From assembly GCA_036936605.1 (NCBI GenBank), contig JAUPFV010000001.1, positions 153,049,187-153,113,186 on the forward strand: a stretch of 64,000 bases of DNA, written 5' to 3'. This DNA comes from Limnanthes douglasii subsp. nivea. Lineage: Eukaryota > Streptophyta > Magnoliopsida > Brassicales > Limnanthaceae. The translations under genes were made by a program, and so were the position numbers. Positions 47,913 through 58,282 of the stretch are shown one piece after another. The first letter of the stretch is position 1. Every line of letters begins with the position of its first letter. Under the pieces are notes generated by a model. It was not told the origin of the DNA. It saw only the letters and a list, made by a program, of their open reading frames with translations, and did not search any database.

Positions 47913-50900
47913 ATGGCAAAATCCATCGGTCCTTTCGGAAGTGAAAATGGAAAAGCTTGGGATGATGGAGTTTATGATGGAACTAAGAAGATAACTATTG
48001 GATTGTCCGATACCGATAATTCCATCCAGCACATATATTTTCATTACGTTAAGGACGATGGTCTTTCCGTCTTTTCACATGTTCACGGGGGAGATACTAA
48101 CAAGGATCCGATCGAGGTTAGTGTCTCCGGTCACTTCACTTTAACTAGATATGTTCAGATCTAAAGATTTGTACCATGTGCGGATCAATTATTTACTTTT
48201 ATGAATATATTTTATCTTTAATTCAGAAAAAAATTATTGATTTGAAGTCCCGGAATAAGTAAGCGCATCCTCTACTTGAATTACTTAGAAATCTAAACCT
48301 TGAAAGGAGTCTAAAAAGGGAAAAAAGACAAGATAAAATAAATTCCTTGAAATATTTTACATTAATAACCTTAATGATGTCGGTCGGTATTGAAAATGTC
48401 TGGACAAACTAATTAGATTTAGATATTTAAATATTGAAAGATTATATCACAATTTGGTAAATATTTTATAATTTTCCACCAGATGATTTTGAGGATTTAT
48501 ATATTTTAATTTAGATTATTCAAAATAATTTATAAGAGTGGTTAAAGAAAATCCGAAAATTTTCATATAGTGATCAATAATTTTTTCATTAAATGATTGA
48601 CCACCGGAATACTTTTTTCTCTATTTGTTTTAGCAAAAATAGAATATAGATTTATTTTCTTAAATTTTGTCTTTTTTAAAAGATTAAATAAAAATCTTCA
48701 ATTTTTTAATAGATTCTCCACTGTGGAGTAATTTTGCTCATTTTTTTTTAATAGCCAAGACTCACAATTCATTACATTGTAAAATAGTTGAAAAGAATTT
48801 GAACACCAATTGAAAATATCACAAAAGTGAATGTGATTATCAAACCAGAAGCTGATGAACATTGTGTATGTGTTTATGTTAGAAAAAACTTTAGTGATCA
48901 GTTATGTGATTGTCTAAGTTAAATTCACAGGTCGAACTTGATTACCCGAATGAATATCTGATTTCGATAAGCGGACACCATGGCAATGCTCCCGATAAGA
49001 ATGTTCGGTCGCTCACTTTTACAAGCAATAAGAAAACTTATGGACCTTTTGGGTCTCAAGAAGGAGTGCCTTTTTCCATCGCTTCACCTGGTACCAAGAT
49101 CGTCGGATTTCATGGAACAAGTGGTTCAACTGTCGAGTCTATAGGAGCCTATGTCTTGGCTACGTCAGGTGGTTCGGGTACTCCTGGCACTGATATCCCA
49201 AGCTCTAAAGTTGATGGGCCATATGGCGGTGAAGGTGGCAAAATATGGGACGATGGAGTTCACGATGGGCTGAAAAAGATTAAAGTTGCTGTGGAGGAGA
49301 TTGGAATTCAATATATTTCTTTTGAATATGTCAAGAATGGTAGCTCCGTATTATCTGAACGACATGGAGGAGATTCAGGAGGCAAGGTTTTTGAGGTTAG
49401 TATCGACTTCGTATATTTTTACTATGTTAAATTAAAACATAAATCGTATATGCCAATAAGTTCCTGTTTGTATTTAAAATCTTTTGTTGGCGGATATTTT
49501 TGCAGGTTGAGCTAAACTATCCAGATGAGATTTTGGTTTCTGTGACTGGATACTATGATACAATAACTGGCTTCTCCACTCCTAATATTCAGTCACTGAC
49601 GTTTCAAACTAACAAAAGAACTTTTGGACCCTATGGAGAAGAGATAGGAACTAAGTTTTCAATTGGGGAAGCCAATGCTAAAATCGTGGGGTTCAATGGT
49701 CGTGCTGGTACATTCCTTGATGCAATTGGAGCACATGTAGTACCTTTGGATGGATCGGGTGGTACTACTCCTACACCTACTCCAACTCCAACCCCGACTC
49801 CTACCACTGAGGTTGTTGGACCATTTGGTGGAGAAGGTGGAACCAAGTTTGACGATGGAGTTCACGATGCCGTGAAAAAAATAGTAGTGGCAGTGGCTGA
49901 ATTTGGTATTGGAATTCAGTATGTTACTTTTGAGTACATCACGAATGGATTATCTACGGTGTCTAACAGACATGGAGAAGACAAAGCCGCTGACATATCT
50001 GAGGTCAGTTTTATATTCACTTGCAATTTTATTCACTAATACATTTCTTATGTCAAGGCGTTTGAGCATCAAGGATCTGTTTTATGCACAGTTCTTTAGC
50101 TAAAAAGTAGTAGCTTCTTTGATGCATAATTAAAGAAGGCAAATTCTAAAAATTTGAAAATAAGGTCCCAAAGTGAAAATGAAAGTTCAAAAAAGAAGAA
50201 TGTTTGAGGTCATTATTATTAACTGTTTAACCTTTTGCAGATTGTGCTTTCCTATCCAGATGAATACCTGGTCTCGGTAACTGGATACTATGACACCATA
50301 CCTGGATTTTCCTCCGCTAATATTCAGTCACTCTCATTTCAAACTAATAAGAGAGCCTTTGGACCTTATGGAGAAGAAGCAGGAACAAAGTTTACACTTG
50401 GAAAAGACGATGCGAAAATCGTAGGGTTCAATGGTCGTGCAGGTGGCAACTTGGATGCACTCGGTGCACATGTAGCACCTATAAGTGGGACTCCTACTCC
50501 TACTCCCACTCCTCCTACTCCTACTCCTACACCTGAGGGAAGTGGTGAGGTTGCTGGACCATTTGGTGGCGAAGGCGGAGTTTCATTTGATGATGGAGTT
50601 CATGATGCGGTGAAGAAAATAGCATTGAAAGTTAATGATTTTGGGGTTGGGATCGAGTATGTTGCTTTTGAATATATCAAAGATGGACTTTCTGCATCGT
50701 CTGGAGGACATGGAGAAGGGCTGACTGGAAACACTGAGGTTCGCTTTGAATTCTGTTGCCATATTATACACTTTAATATTTTTCACATGACGATGGCCAT
50801 GGTTGCACGAGACACTATATATCATTACGACAAACCTCCTCTCTTGAGATATATTTGCAATTGAATTAGGCTCTATATCTATTCTATCACTTTCTAGGAC

Positions 50901-51268
50901 GGAGTAAGAAAAATAAACCTCGATGAACAGTAATATTGTAGTCACAATTGACTAAATACGCTCATAATGATTATTCTAATGATGCTTAGTACTTTGATTG
51001 TTTATTGTTGCAGATTAAGCTTGACTACCCTGATGAGTTCTTGGTTAAGGTTATCGGATACCACGAAACTATAACAGGTTTTTCTACTTCTACCATTCAA
51101 TCACTCTTTTTTAAAACTAACAAGAGGGATTTCGGACCTTATGGTGAAGAGGTAGGAACTAAGTTCGTCCTGGGGAAAGATAATTTTAAAATCGTGGGAT
51201 TTACTGGCCGTGCCGGTAAGTACGTCGATGCCATTGGAGCACATCTGAGTCCGATATCCGACAAGTAA
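47913..51268 (+). CDS. Jacalin-related lectin with four jacalin domains, myrosinase-binding-protein type (5 coding exons)
   Basis: Exons: 47913-48116, 48931-49395, 49506-50003, 50241-50738, 51014-51268 (stop TAA). All four introns are phase 0, GT-AG, and fall at the same point in each domain, before [V/I]-x-L-x-YP(D/N)E. The product is 639 residues: domains at about 1-145, 162-305, 327-471 and 493-639, joined by linkers, two of which are Thr-Pro repeats (near 306-324 and 472-492). Each domain opens GPFG/GPYGGEGG-x-x-(W/F)DDGV. The sugar-binding G-x-x-x-D motif is present in domains 2-4 (GTFLD, GGNLD, GKYVD), but domain 1 has GSTVE. No signal peptide, so nucleo-cytosolic as in relatives. Four-domain proteins of this length with TP linkers are known in Brassicales as myrosinase-binding proteins of glucosinolate defence; that role is inferred. 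The frame is intact. The intron 4 donor (GTTCGC) is weak. The start is the first ATG in the open frame. Confidence 0.9.
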
Positions 51269-51346
51269 TTCCAACAAAATTTATCAAGAGGTCGCGATGC
51301 TATATTGTTGGATGGTTTATAAAACCTTTGGAGTTAATGTTTGCTA

Positions 51347-51352
51347 AATAAA
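51347..51352 (+). terminator. Polyadenylation signal of the lectin gene
   Basis: AATAAA about 80 bp past the stop codon. A second, weaker GAATAAGAAT lies near 51412. Confidence 0.5.
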
Positions 51353-51419
51353 TGTCAGCTGGAAAAGTCTAAATAATGTGTGTGAAACTTTCTTTTGTGC
51401 TTTCCGTACTGAATAAGAA

Positions 51420-54060
51420 TGTGTCGCTTTGTTTTTGTTATTCTTCTTTTCTTTTCTTTTCTTTTGTGCTGCTTGTCAAACAAGTTAGGTTTTTAAAGGC
51501 TTATTGATGCTTATATTTACACAAAACTCCAATCCCAATATATGTTAAAACTCAGTCTTAGACAAAAGTTTAAGTATTTTTAATGGAACAAAACTCATAC
51601 CGGAAAGCTTTGATTTGCTTTCCTTTTGGTCTTCTGGTTTTCACCTGAAAAAGTTGGTCCCTGTCTTTGAGACGCCTCTACCGGAGTATATGATATTTAA
51701 TTTTTTAAATAATTATTAACAAAGAAAAAGAGAAAAGCTTATTTTAGATATAAAATTGTTTATAAAAAATAGATATAAAATTATTTTTTTAAAAAGGATT
51801 AGTATAAAAGTTTAGCAATTAGTATGTATAAAAATTATTTTGAAAACCTGAAACACTTTTTAAACCCCATTTTAGAGTATAATCTAAACCGCATTGATAT
51901 GGATAACATGGATTTTAGTTGCAACATGTTAACTTTCAAAATGACAACGAGAAAACGACAGTTAATTTTGGAAACTTCGTAATCGTAAATAAATCGTCAT
52001 ATCGCATCCACTGCACGATTATCATTCGACATGTCGTACCTAATGTGCAACATACGCTTAATATGTTGCACCCAAATGTACAACATATTCTCAAAATGTC
52101 GCACCCAAAACGCACAATGATGAAGGTTTTTCATATTTTAGGTGCTACAAATAAAGCGACTCTTTAAACCTGGGTGCAGAATGTAATACCAATAACGCAA
52201 TGTAAGTGCACGAATTGTCTCTTCCACATACCATCTTATTTGTTTACTTATTTTATTTTTGTTTCAAAATGATAACGATGATGTAAGATTGAATGTCATG
52301 CATCATGGTATCGTACGACTATCTCTCCTGACTTATGTTGTGCAACATCAGGCAACTCAAGGGAGTCATCCTACAAAAATAAACTCAAGTTTAGGAATAA
52401 GATTTCAACCAAAACAGTAAAACTTAATCTAAAAATGAAAACTATTTACTAAAAAAGTAAATACACCACATATGAAAATGAGAGATAAAACCATATATTG
52501 GAGCATACAAAAATCATTAAGAATAGAAACTTTTTTGCATTCAAATCTCTCTTATTTATCATATTTTGTCAAATTTGATCTTGGATTTTTAGTTTGTTGT
52601 ATCTAAGATCACAAAGCTTGTTATATCCAAAAAATAAATAAATTTGATGAACAAAACAATAGATTGATCATAAGTTTTTTTGAAAGTGTATCTAATATGT
52701 GCCTCAAGCTTCCATACTTTTCAGTAATTTTATGGCGACTTTCCGATGAGAAGTTCATCATCAATATCTTTTAAGTTTTGTTTTAAACTCTATCTTTCTT
52801 GTTTCCAACTGTATCTTTTCAACAATAAAAAATAATTAAGATCATAAAAGAAAAAACAATTATGCTCATGAATGAAAGACCAAATTTCACCGGATCAGTG
52901 TTATGAAGCAAGCCATACAATATGAAAGGACAATATGACATTCTCGAAATTGGAATTTAGATATGGAGCATGGTAAAGAGAAAAATGTGTCTCATATATT
53001 CTTATTTGATGAACAAATAATGTGGATTTAGTAAAGGAGTTCACCGTGATCATAAATAGATCTATTACGACGACCTTGGTAAGAGACGGCATGTAACACA
53101 AGTTACAGAATTTCGGTGCAACAAGAAAATAAGTTAATCGTAGTGAAGTGTTGATGCCAACCTACTTGAAGTATTGCACAAACTTTGTCGCGATCAAAGA
53201 AAAGTCAGTGAAACAACTTCACTATGATCAAATTTTTCTCGCTGTGATGAGGCCGGACAACTCAAATTTCCAAAAACATTACAAAAGAATATTATTGAAG
53301 GTTCGACGCAATCAACAAAAAGATGATTCCATCGATCTCTTAAAAATTTCATAAAAAATGATAACTGACACTTTACCGATGTCAACAAAAGCTTGATCAC
53401 GACGAATTCAATTGTGTTTCTAAATAAGATGTTTTTCCAAAAAATGTCTTCGTGACAGATGCTGGTTGATTAAATAAAATATATTTATTAAGAATATATG
53501 GTAATTGTATAAAAGTTCTAATTATACTTAATTTTTAAATCATATTGAAAATATATCGTTGAATATTTAGAAAACAAATACACAGTTAAATTTTGATTTT
53601 GGGTACCAAAACTATTATTTGGTCCGGTGTTACCGTGATGAACTTTTTGTCAGTTTCTTCCGATGGTCTTCATAAAGAATGGATAATAATATTCAAATCA
53701 ACCACCACCCATACCTTCTTAGTCATTATCAATCTCAAACCATGTCAACAAGACAATACCCGCATTTTCTGTATTAAGAAACATAGTATCATCACAAAAA
53801 CGTCATCCCAATATCTCAAATCATAACAAAATAAAAAATAATTTTCCCCTACTACTACAAAAATAAGAATACTCAGAAGGAAAACAACGGAATTGTACCT
53901 TCAAGTTCGAACCAAATTATTGACCTAAGAACTAATCCAATTTATGATCATTCTACCCTTTTGCACATCACACATAATCTGCATCAAAACCAGCACATTA
54001 GAATATCCTTCAAATTTTATGTCGAACCCACTTTAAAACTTACCAAAGAATATACAGTAT
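51420..54060. other. AT-rich intergenic DNA
   Basis: Holds a short (CTTTT)n run (about 51444-51465) and a 33-bp tandem duplication (52042-52074 and 52075-52107, AATGT(G/A)CAACATA...GCACCCA). Open frames around 53148-53400 on both strands show no recognisable domain. Nothing else is supportable. Confidence 0.5.
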
Positions 54061-55305
54061 GATAAAGCTAATATTCTAAACAAAGGGTGCCATATGATTG
54101 TTCAATTTTATAATCAAGAAAAGAAAATAATTATATCAATATCAAAGTATACATTAATTGTCAAATTTCAAGATGTAGACCTTATTTGGTTATTATTCAA
54201 ATTTTTTGGACAAATTTGGATTCTTGGGGGAGGTTAACCTATCTTTGTAGGATCTCATACATGCTATGATCGAGTTTGATCAACATGGTGATCTAAGGAA
54301 GATTTGGAAAAAGAATTTATGGAAAGTGGACCAACACTCTATGAGGCTGCTTAAATGGAACACCTATTTTAATCCTAGAATAGAATCCGCCAGTGTGGAT
54401 TACATTGCTTAATCTACTAGAGTTTATATATAGAAATGATTCAATTAGAGTTACAGGAAAGTTATTAGGTAAGCCATTACAATTCTGGGTTCCTTTCAAG
54501 AATAAAGCTAAATTTAACTGTTGTAAAGCATGAATAGAGCTTGATGTCCCAAGGTACCTTATTCACAAAGTCTAAATTGACTTTGGTGAAAATGATGAGT
54601 TTTGACTAGATATTCTTTATGAATAAATTTATTATTACCATCCTGAATGCTTACATCTGGGTCATAAACTTTCAGATTGTATAGAACTAGATGGTCATAA
54701 TTTAAGGAATAATTAGGCTCAAGCTCTTTCTTTTGATAAACTCTCTATTCAAACTGAATTTTGGGTTCATAAGATCAAATCATTCGTTATAAATAAGTGG
54801 ATTCAGATGTGATAACAAGAAATCAAGAGGAAATATTAGTTCAAAGAAAAGATGAAAATTATATTTAAATTTTATTTATAAGCAAGCTCCGGTAGAGGCA
54901 CAAACAATACCAAATGAACAAGTTCCCTCTACAAAAATATCATCTTTCAAATAAATAACGGAATTAAAGAAATTTATTAACAGGAAACTGATTGAAAATG
55001 AGATTCCCGAGAACATAAATATAGAAATTATGGAAGCTCTATAATCAATTGAAATAAGAGAAATCTTCACATCAATTAATGAATTTGATAATTCGTATAT
55101 TGAGACAAACTCTTCTAAATAAATGACAAATGGTATCCTTCCTACATCTCATAACCTTCGTAAAATTGAAGAAGGAAAATACTACACGAAGGTTTTAAGT
55201 AAGAAAATGAAGAAAACAAAAATCATATCTTTTAGAGGTCCAATCACTACTAAAGTATTTCATTTTAAAAGTTCAGGTAAGCCCTTCATTGGTACTTTAA
55301 AATGA
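54061..55305 (+). pseudogene. LINE 3 ORF1, DUF4283 and zinc-knuckle protein (degraded)
   Basis: DUF4283 remnants: KYTLIVKFQDVD, then IEFDQHGDLRKIWKKNLWKV and RLLKWNTYFNPR (54130-54380), equivalent to ILKWTPQF in LINE 1. A knuckle remnant reads HPECLHLGHKLSDC (near 54640-54680), apparently with the first Cys lost. The last 60 codons (55123-55305) are open and end KPFIGTLK; the TGA stop overlaps the ORF2 ATG. Several stops lie upstream. Confidence 0.7.
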
Positions 55306-55530
55306 CTATCATAATCTTTAATTGGAATGTGAGGGGGTGTGGGGAAACAAAGCTACAATTAGAAGACTCAAATCAATTAAAAGGTCTAAAAATGTAAATT
55401 TCTTGGCTATACAAGAACCTATGATCTCTGTGGACAAATTACATAAGTTAGCTAAAAATCTTGTCTTTCAAGGAAGTTCTGCCAATATTAGAAATAAGAT
55501 TTGAATAATATGGAAATAAAAAAGGTATTC
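55302..55530 (+). pseudogene. LINE 3 ORF2 start (endonuclease), frameshifted and cut
   Basis: ATG at 55302 gives MTIIIFNWNVRGCG, then the frame shifts (near 55345) to NKATIRRLKSIKRSKNVNFL and AIQEPMISVDKL, the first part of an endonuclease/exonuclease/phosphatase domain like that of LINE 1. It ends where element C is inserted. Confidence 0.75.
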
Positions 55531-55535
55531 GTGAG

Positions 55536-55861
55536 TGATAAGGGTAAAATTCGCCGGTATAAATAACAAGGGGTTGATTGCGGATAAAAGAGACTTGGTG
55601 TGATTTTTAATGTATTTAAGATCTTTCAGGGACAATTTGTAAACAATGAACTTACTAAAGGGCCTCATTAGCAATATAGTCAGCCCACTAAGGATATTAA
55701 TGGGTCCACCTTAATTTAGTATAAAAGGTGACCCATTTTCTTGGTAGGTGGGACATTGAATATTATTCTATCCTTTTTACACACTCTCTCTACACTTTCT
55801 CTCTCTAGTCATATTAGACACAAGATCCAAAATATTCCACCAAACATTTATTGACTCATCA
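55536..55861 (+). repeat. 5' LTR of element C
   Basis: Starts TGATAAGGG and ends ACTCATCA directly before the primer-binding site: 326 bp. The promoter shows TATAAAAG at 55720-55727, followed by a CT-rich leader (CTCTCTCTACAC). The left end is set by where LINE 3 homology stops and by the TG dinucleotide. The matching 3' LTR is outside the window. Confidence 0.75.
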
Positions 55862-55879
55862 TTGGCGCCGTCTGTGGGA
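55862..55879 (+). other. Primer-binding site of element C
   Basis: TTGGCGCCGTCTGTGGGA directly follows the LTR. TGGCGCC matches the acceptor end of the tRNA primers (Asp-type TGGCGCCGT) used by many plant Ty3/gypsy elements. Confidence 0.75.
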
Positions 55880-55965
55880 ACACGTGATACCAAAAAGGAA
55901 TCTTTTTTCTTAGAATACCACTAGACGATAAAAGGGTCCGGAAATGGAAAGACAAAGAACCACTC

Positions 55966-57611
55966 TTGGAGGACCAAGAGGAGGCCGACCCCACCATTGG
56001 GCCTCGTATCGAAGTCCGACCCGTCAGGTATTATCGAGAGCTTCACCCCGAGGAAGGGCAATACACCAGGACTCAGCGGTACCCAGAGGACCATCGCGGC
56101 TTGTCAGCTGATTATACCTCGGATGACTCGTCGAGCAAGGAGTACCGGCGACGGGAAAGAGTCCAACGCACACATAAAAATCGTTCCCGACGCCTCCGAG
56201 GACCCAGGACGGACTCCCCGAAATAAAAGAAGGGTAGCACGGAGAAATGAACTCCGGTGTCATTCGAGAAGGAAGAAGTTCCCGCGGCCAGTCGTGAAGA
56301 ACGAGCATCACTGCCTCAAATGCCATGGCAACCGTCGAACAGCCAGAACCTAGGTTACCGAACCGGAAGTCAGTTTATCAGCCCAGGGGATGAGGGACTC
56401 TACAGAGTTCAGACAGAAGGACTTGGAGGAGGAGCGTGCGGGTTCGAAATCAATTGGAGGGCATCGCCATTGTCCGACGACATATTAGCGGGGCAACTCC
56501 CGAAGCGATTTGATATTTCCAAGCTAGAAAAGTACGATGGGAAGAAGGACCCGGATAATCACCTGGAAGCCTTCAAAAACTTCATGCTGAGTTTCGACAA
56601 TGATGATAAACTCCTATGCAGAGCTTTCTCCATGACCTTCCGGGACCGGGCGTCCAAGTGGTACAACCGATTGCCACAGGGCTACATCAAAAACTTCGGG
56701 ATGTTCTGGACAATGTTTCAACAACATTTTGTGGGAAGTAAGAGTTTCCGAGCCAACGGAGACACAATTATGAATTGCAGACAGAAATTGGGGGAAAGCC
56801 TCAGAGAGTATACCCGACGATTCATTGACGCGAAGACCGACCTAGACCATTGCGAAGAGAATGTTGCCCTAACCGCGTTCCGTTTAGGCTTGCTCCCAGG
56901 GCCTATGAAGCAAGTAGTAACGAAGAAACAGGCATTCATGTTCTCCGCACTTCTGGCTCAAATAGAAAAGAAAATATTGATCGAAGAGACCGAAGCGTCC
57001 GAGCTGGCGGCGCAAATTCAGCAAAGTGCCCAAGCGTCGGTAGTAATAAGGCAGGGCACTCGATCAGACTATGCTCGGGCGATCCAACCGGTCAGCACGA
57101 TACAATCGACCTAGCCATTAGCCACCAAAACTTTGGCCCTAACAAGCCAGAAACCAAAACAGATGAGTCAGACGGCTTCACGACCCATGTCTAACAAATG
57201 GATCCGACCTGCATACTTCGCAGACCTTACGGAGTGTGTATCATCGATCTACGAGAAAACTAAGAAAAAAGGAATGTACGAAGGCCTTTCCCGATACCAA
57301 CGCCTCGGGAGCAGAGGAACAACCGCTATTTTCGCTATCACGAGGACGTTGGGCATGACACTAAAGACTGCATTGCCTTGAAGACAGAAATACAGATGCT
57401 CATAGAGCATGGAAACCTCCTGGAGTATGTTAAGAAGGCACAACAAAGTAAAACTTCGAAGGAAGTCGTGATAATACCAAAACCCGAAACCACCATGACC
57501 ATTTCAGAAGTAACCGACCCTTTCGATGTTTCGATTGAGTACCTCGACCCCCGAAGTAAACCACAACATCATCGGGATTATCGAGGAAGAAGCGGAGGAG
57601 AACGTCGGTAA
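55966..57611 (+). pseudogene. Gag of element C (frameshifted)
   Basis: Three pieces. N-terminus 55966-56226 (an upstream ATG at 55944 in another frame is also possible) is charged, ending RRERVQRTHKNRSRRLRG. The gag domain at 56257-57114 contains LPKRFDISKLEKYDGKKD, RAFSMTFRDRASKWYNRLP, FVGSKSFRANGDTIMNCRQ and SLREYTRRFIDAKTD; it ends at a TAG (57112). The tail resumes as KWIRPAYFADLTECVSSIYE to 57381, then shifts frame to KTEIQMLIEHGNLLEYVKKA. Gag forms the particle that packages element RNA. At least two frameshifts and one stop make this copy non-functional. Confidence 0.8.
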
Positions 57612-58281
57612 TGTACGAAGCCTTTGTGAATTTTTTGAATCCCTAACTATTTTTGGGGGAGATTCTATGGCAGGAGTCACACATTCATCCAGGAAAAGGC
57701 ACATCGTCAACCTAACCACTCAGTTAGAGGCTCGAACTTACTCCCAGTCCAGAAGCGTCCCGTCTCCGATTTTGTACTTCGACGACGACGACATGAGAGA
57801 CATAGCCGACCCTCATGAGGATGCCATTGTGATCGGGGCAGCCATTGCGGGGGAGGAGGTTCGACGCATCTTGGTGGATACCGGTAGTTCGGCCAACATA
57901 ATCTTCGCATCCACTTTCGCCAAGTTTAGGACACCACCGGTCATCGCACGGTTCGACCGTACCATAGTAGGGTTCACAGGGTCAGCAACCGACATTATAG
58001 GAGAATTTGAGGGCGTCGTCCAACTAGGCCGCGACCCGTTTAAAAAGGAGGTTACTGTTTTATTCGTGGTAGTAGACGCACCGACTTCCCACAATGCAAT
58101 TTTCGGCCGATCATGGATATCGCGAATGCATGCGGTATCTTCTACAATCCACCAGTGTTTGAAATACGTGGTTGGAAACAACGTGGGCGTGGTCCAAAGC
58201 AGCCAGAAAGCAGCACGGGAGTGTTACCGAGCAGCATTGGCACCTAAAAAAGATCAAGAGATGATTCAAGATCAAGAATAG
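57526..58281 (+). CDS. Aspartic protease region of element C (open frame)
   Basis: An uninterrupted frame of 251 codons; the first ATG in frame may not be the natural start, since this is part of a polyprotein. The active site DTGSS lies in RRILVDTGSSANII (about residue 116). A flap-like GFTGSATDIIGEFEG and the downstream FGRSWISRMHAVSS and HQCLKYVVGNNVGVVQS follow. It would cut the Gag-Pol polyprotein. It is in a different frame from the pol that follows, and ends at TAG 58279-58281. Confidence 0.75.
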   Translation: MFRLSTSTPEVNHNIIGIIEEEAEENVGNVRSLCEFFESLTIFGGDSMAGVTHSSRKRHIVNLTTQLEARTYSQSRSVPSPILYFDDDDMRDIADPHEDAIVIGAAIAGEEVRRILVDTGSSANIIFASTFAKFRTPPVIARFDRTIVGFTGSATDIIGEFEGVVQLGRDPFKKEVTVLFVVVDAPTSHNAIFGRSWISRMHAVSSTIHQCLKYVVGNNVGVVQSSQKAARECYRAALAPKKDQEMIQDQE

Positions 58282-58282
58282 T

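Larger units (their letters stand above)
54061..55530 (+). mobile_element. LINE 3, 5' part, interrupted by element C
   Basis: ORF1 (DUF4283 and zinc knuckle) and the start of ORF2 (endonuclease) on the + strand, related to LINE 1. The match to the LINE 1 endonuclease (AIQEPMI; NKI then IIWK) runs to about 55519, after which the LTR of element C begins. The remainder should continue beyond element C, outside the window. Confidence 0.8.

Noticed and set aside
49631..49865. Minus-strand ORFs over the lectin linker (Gly-Val repeats and similar)
   Set aside because: Shadows of the Thr-Pro codon repeat on the other strand; no independent support.
53148..53400. Small protein-coding gene on either strand
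   Set aside because: Open frames of about 68 codons on both strands, no recognisable domain, no promoter or splice context.
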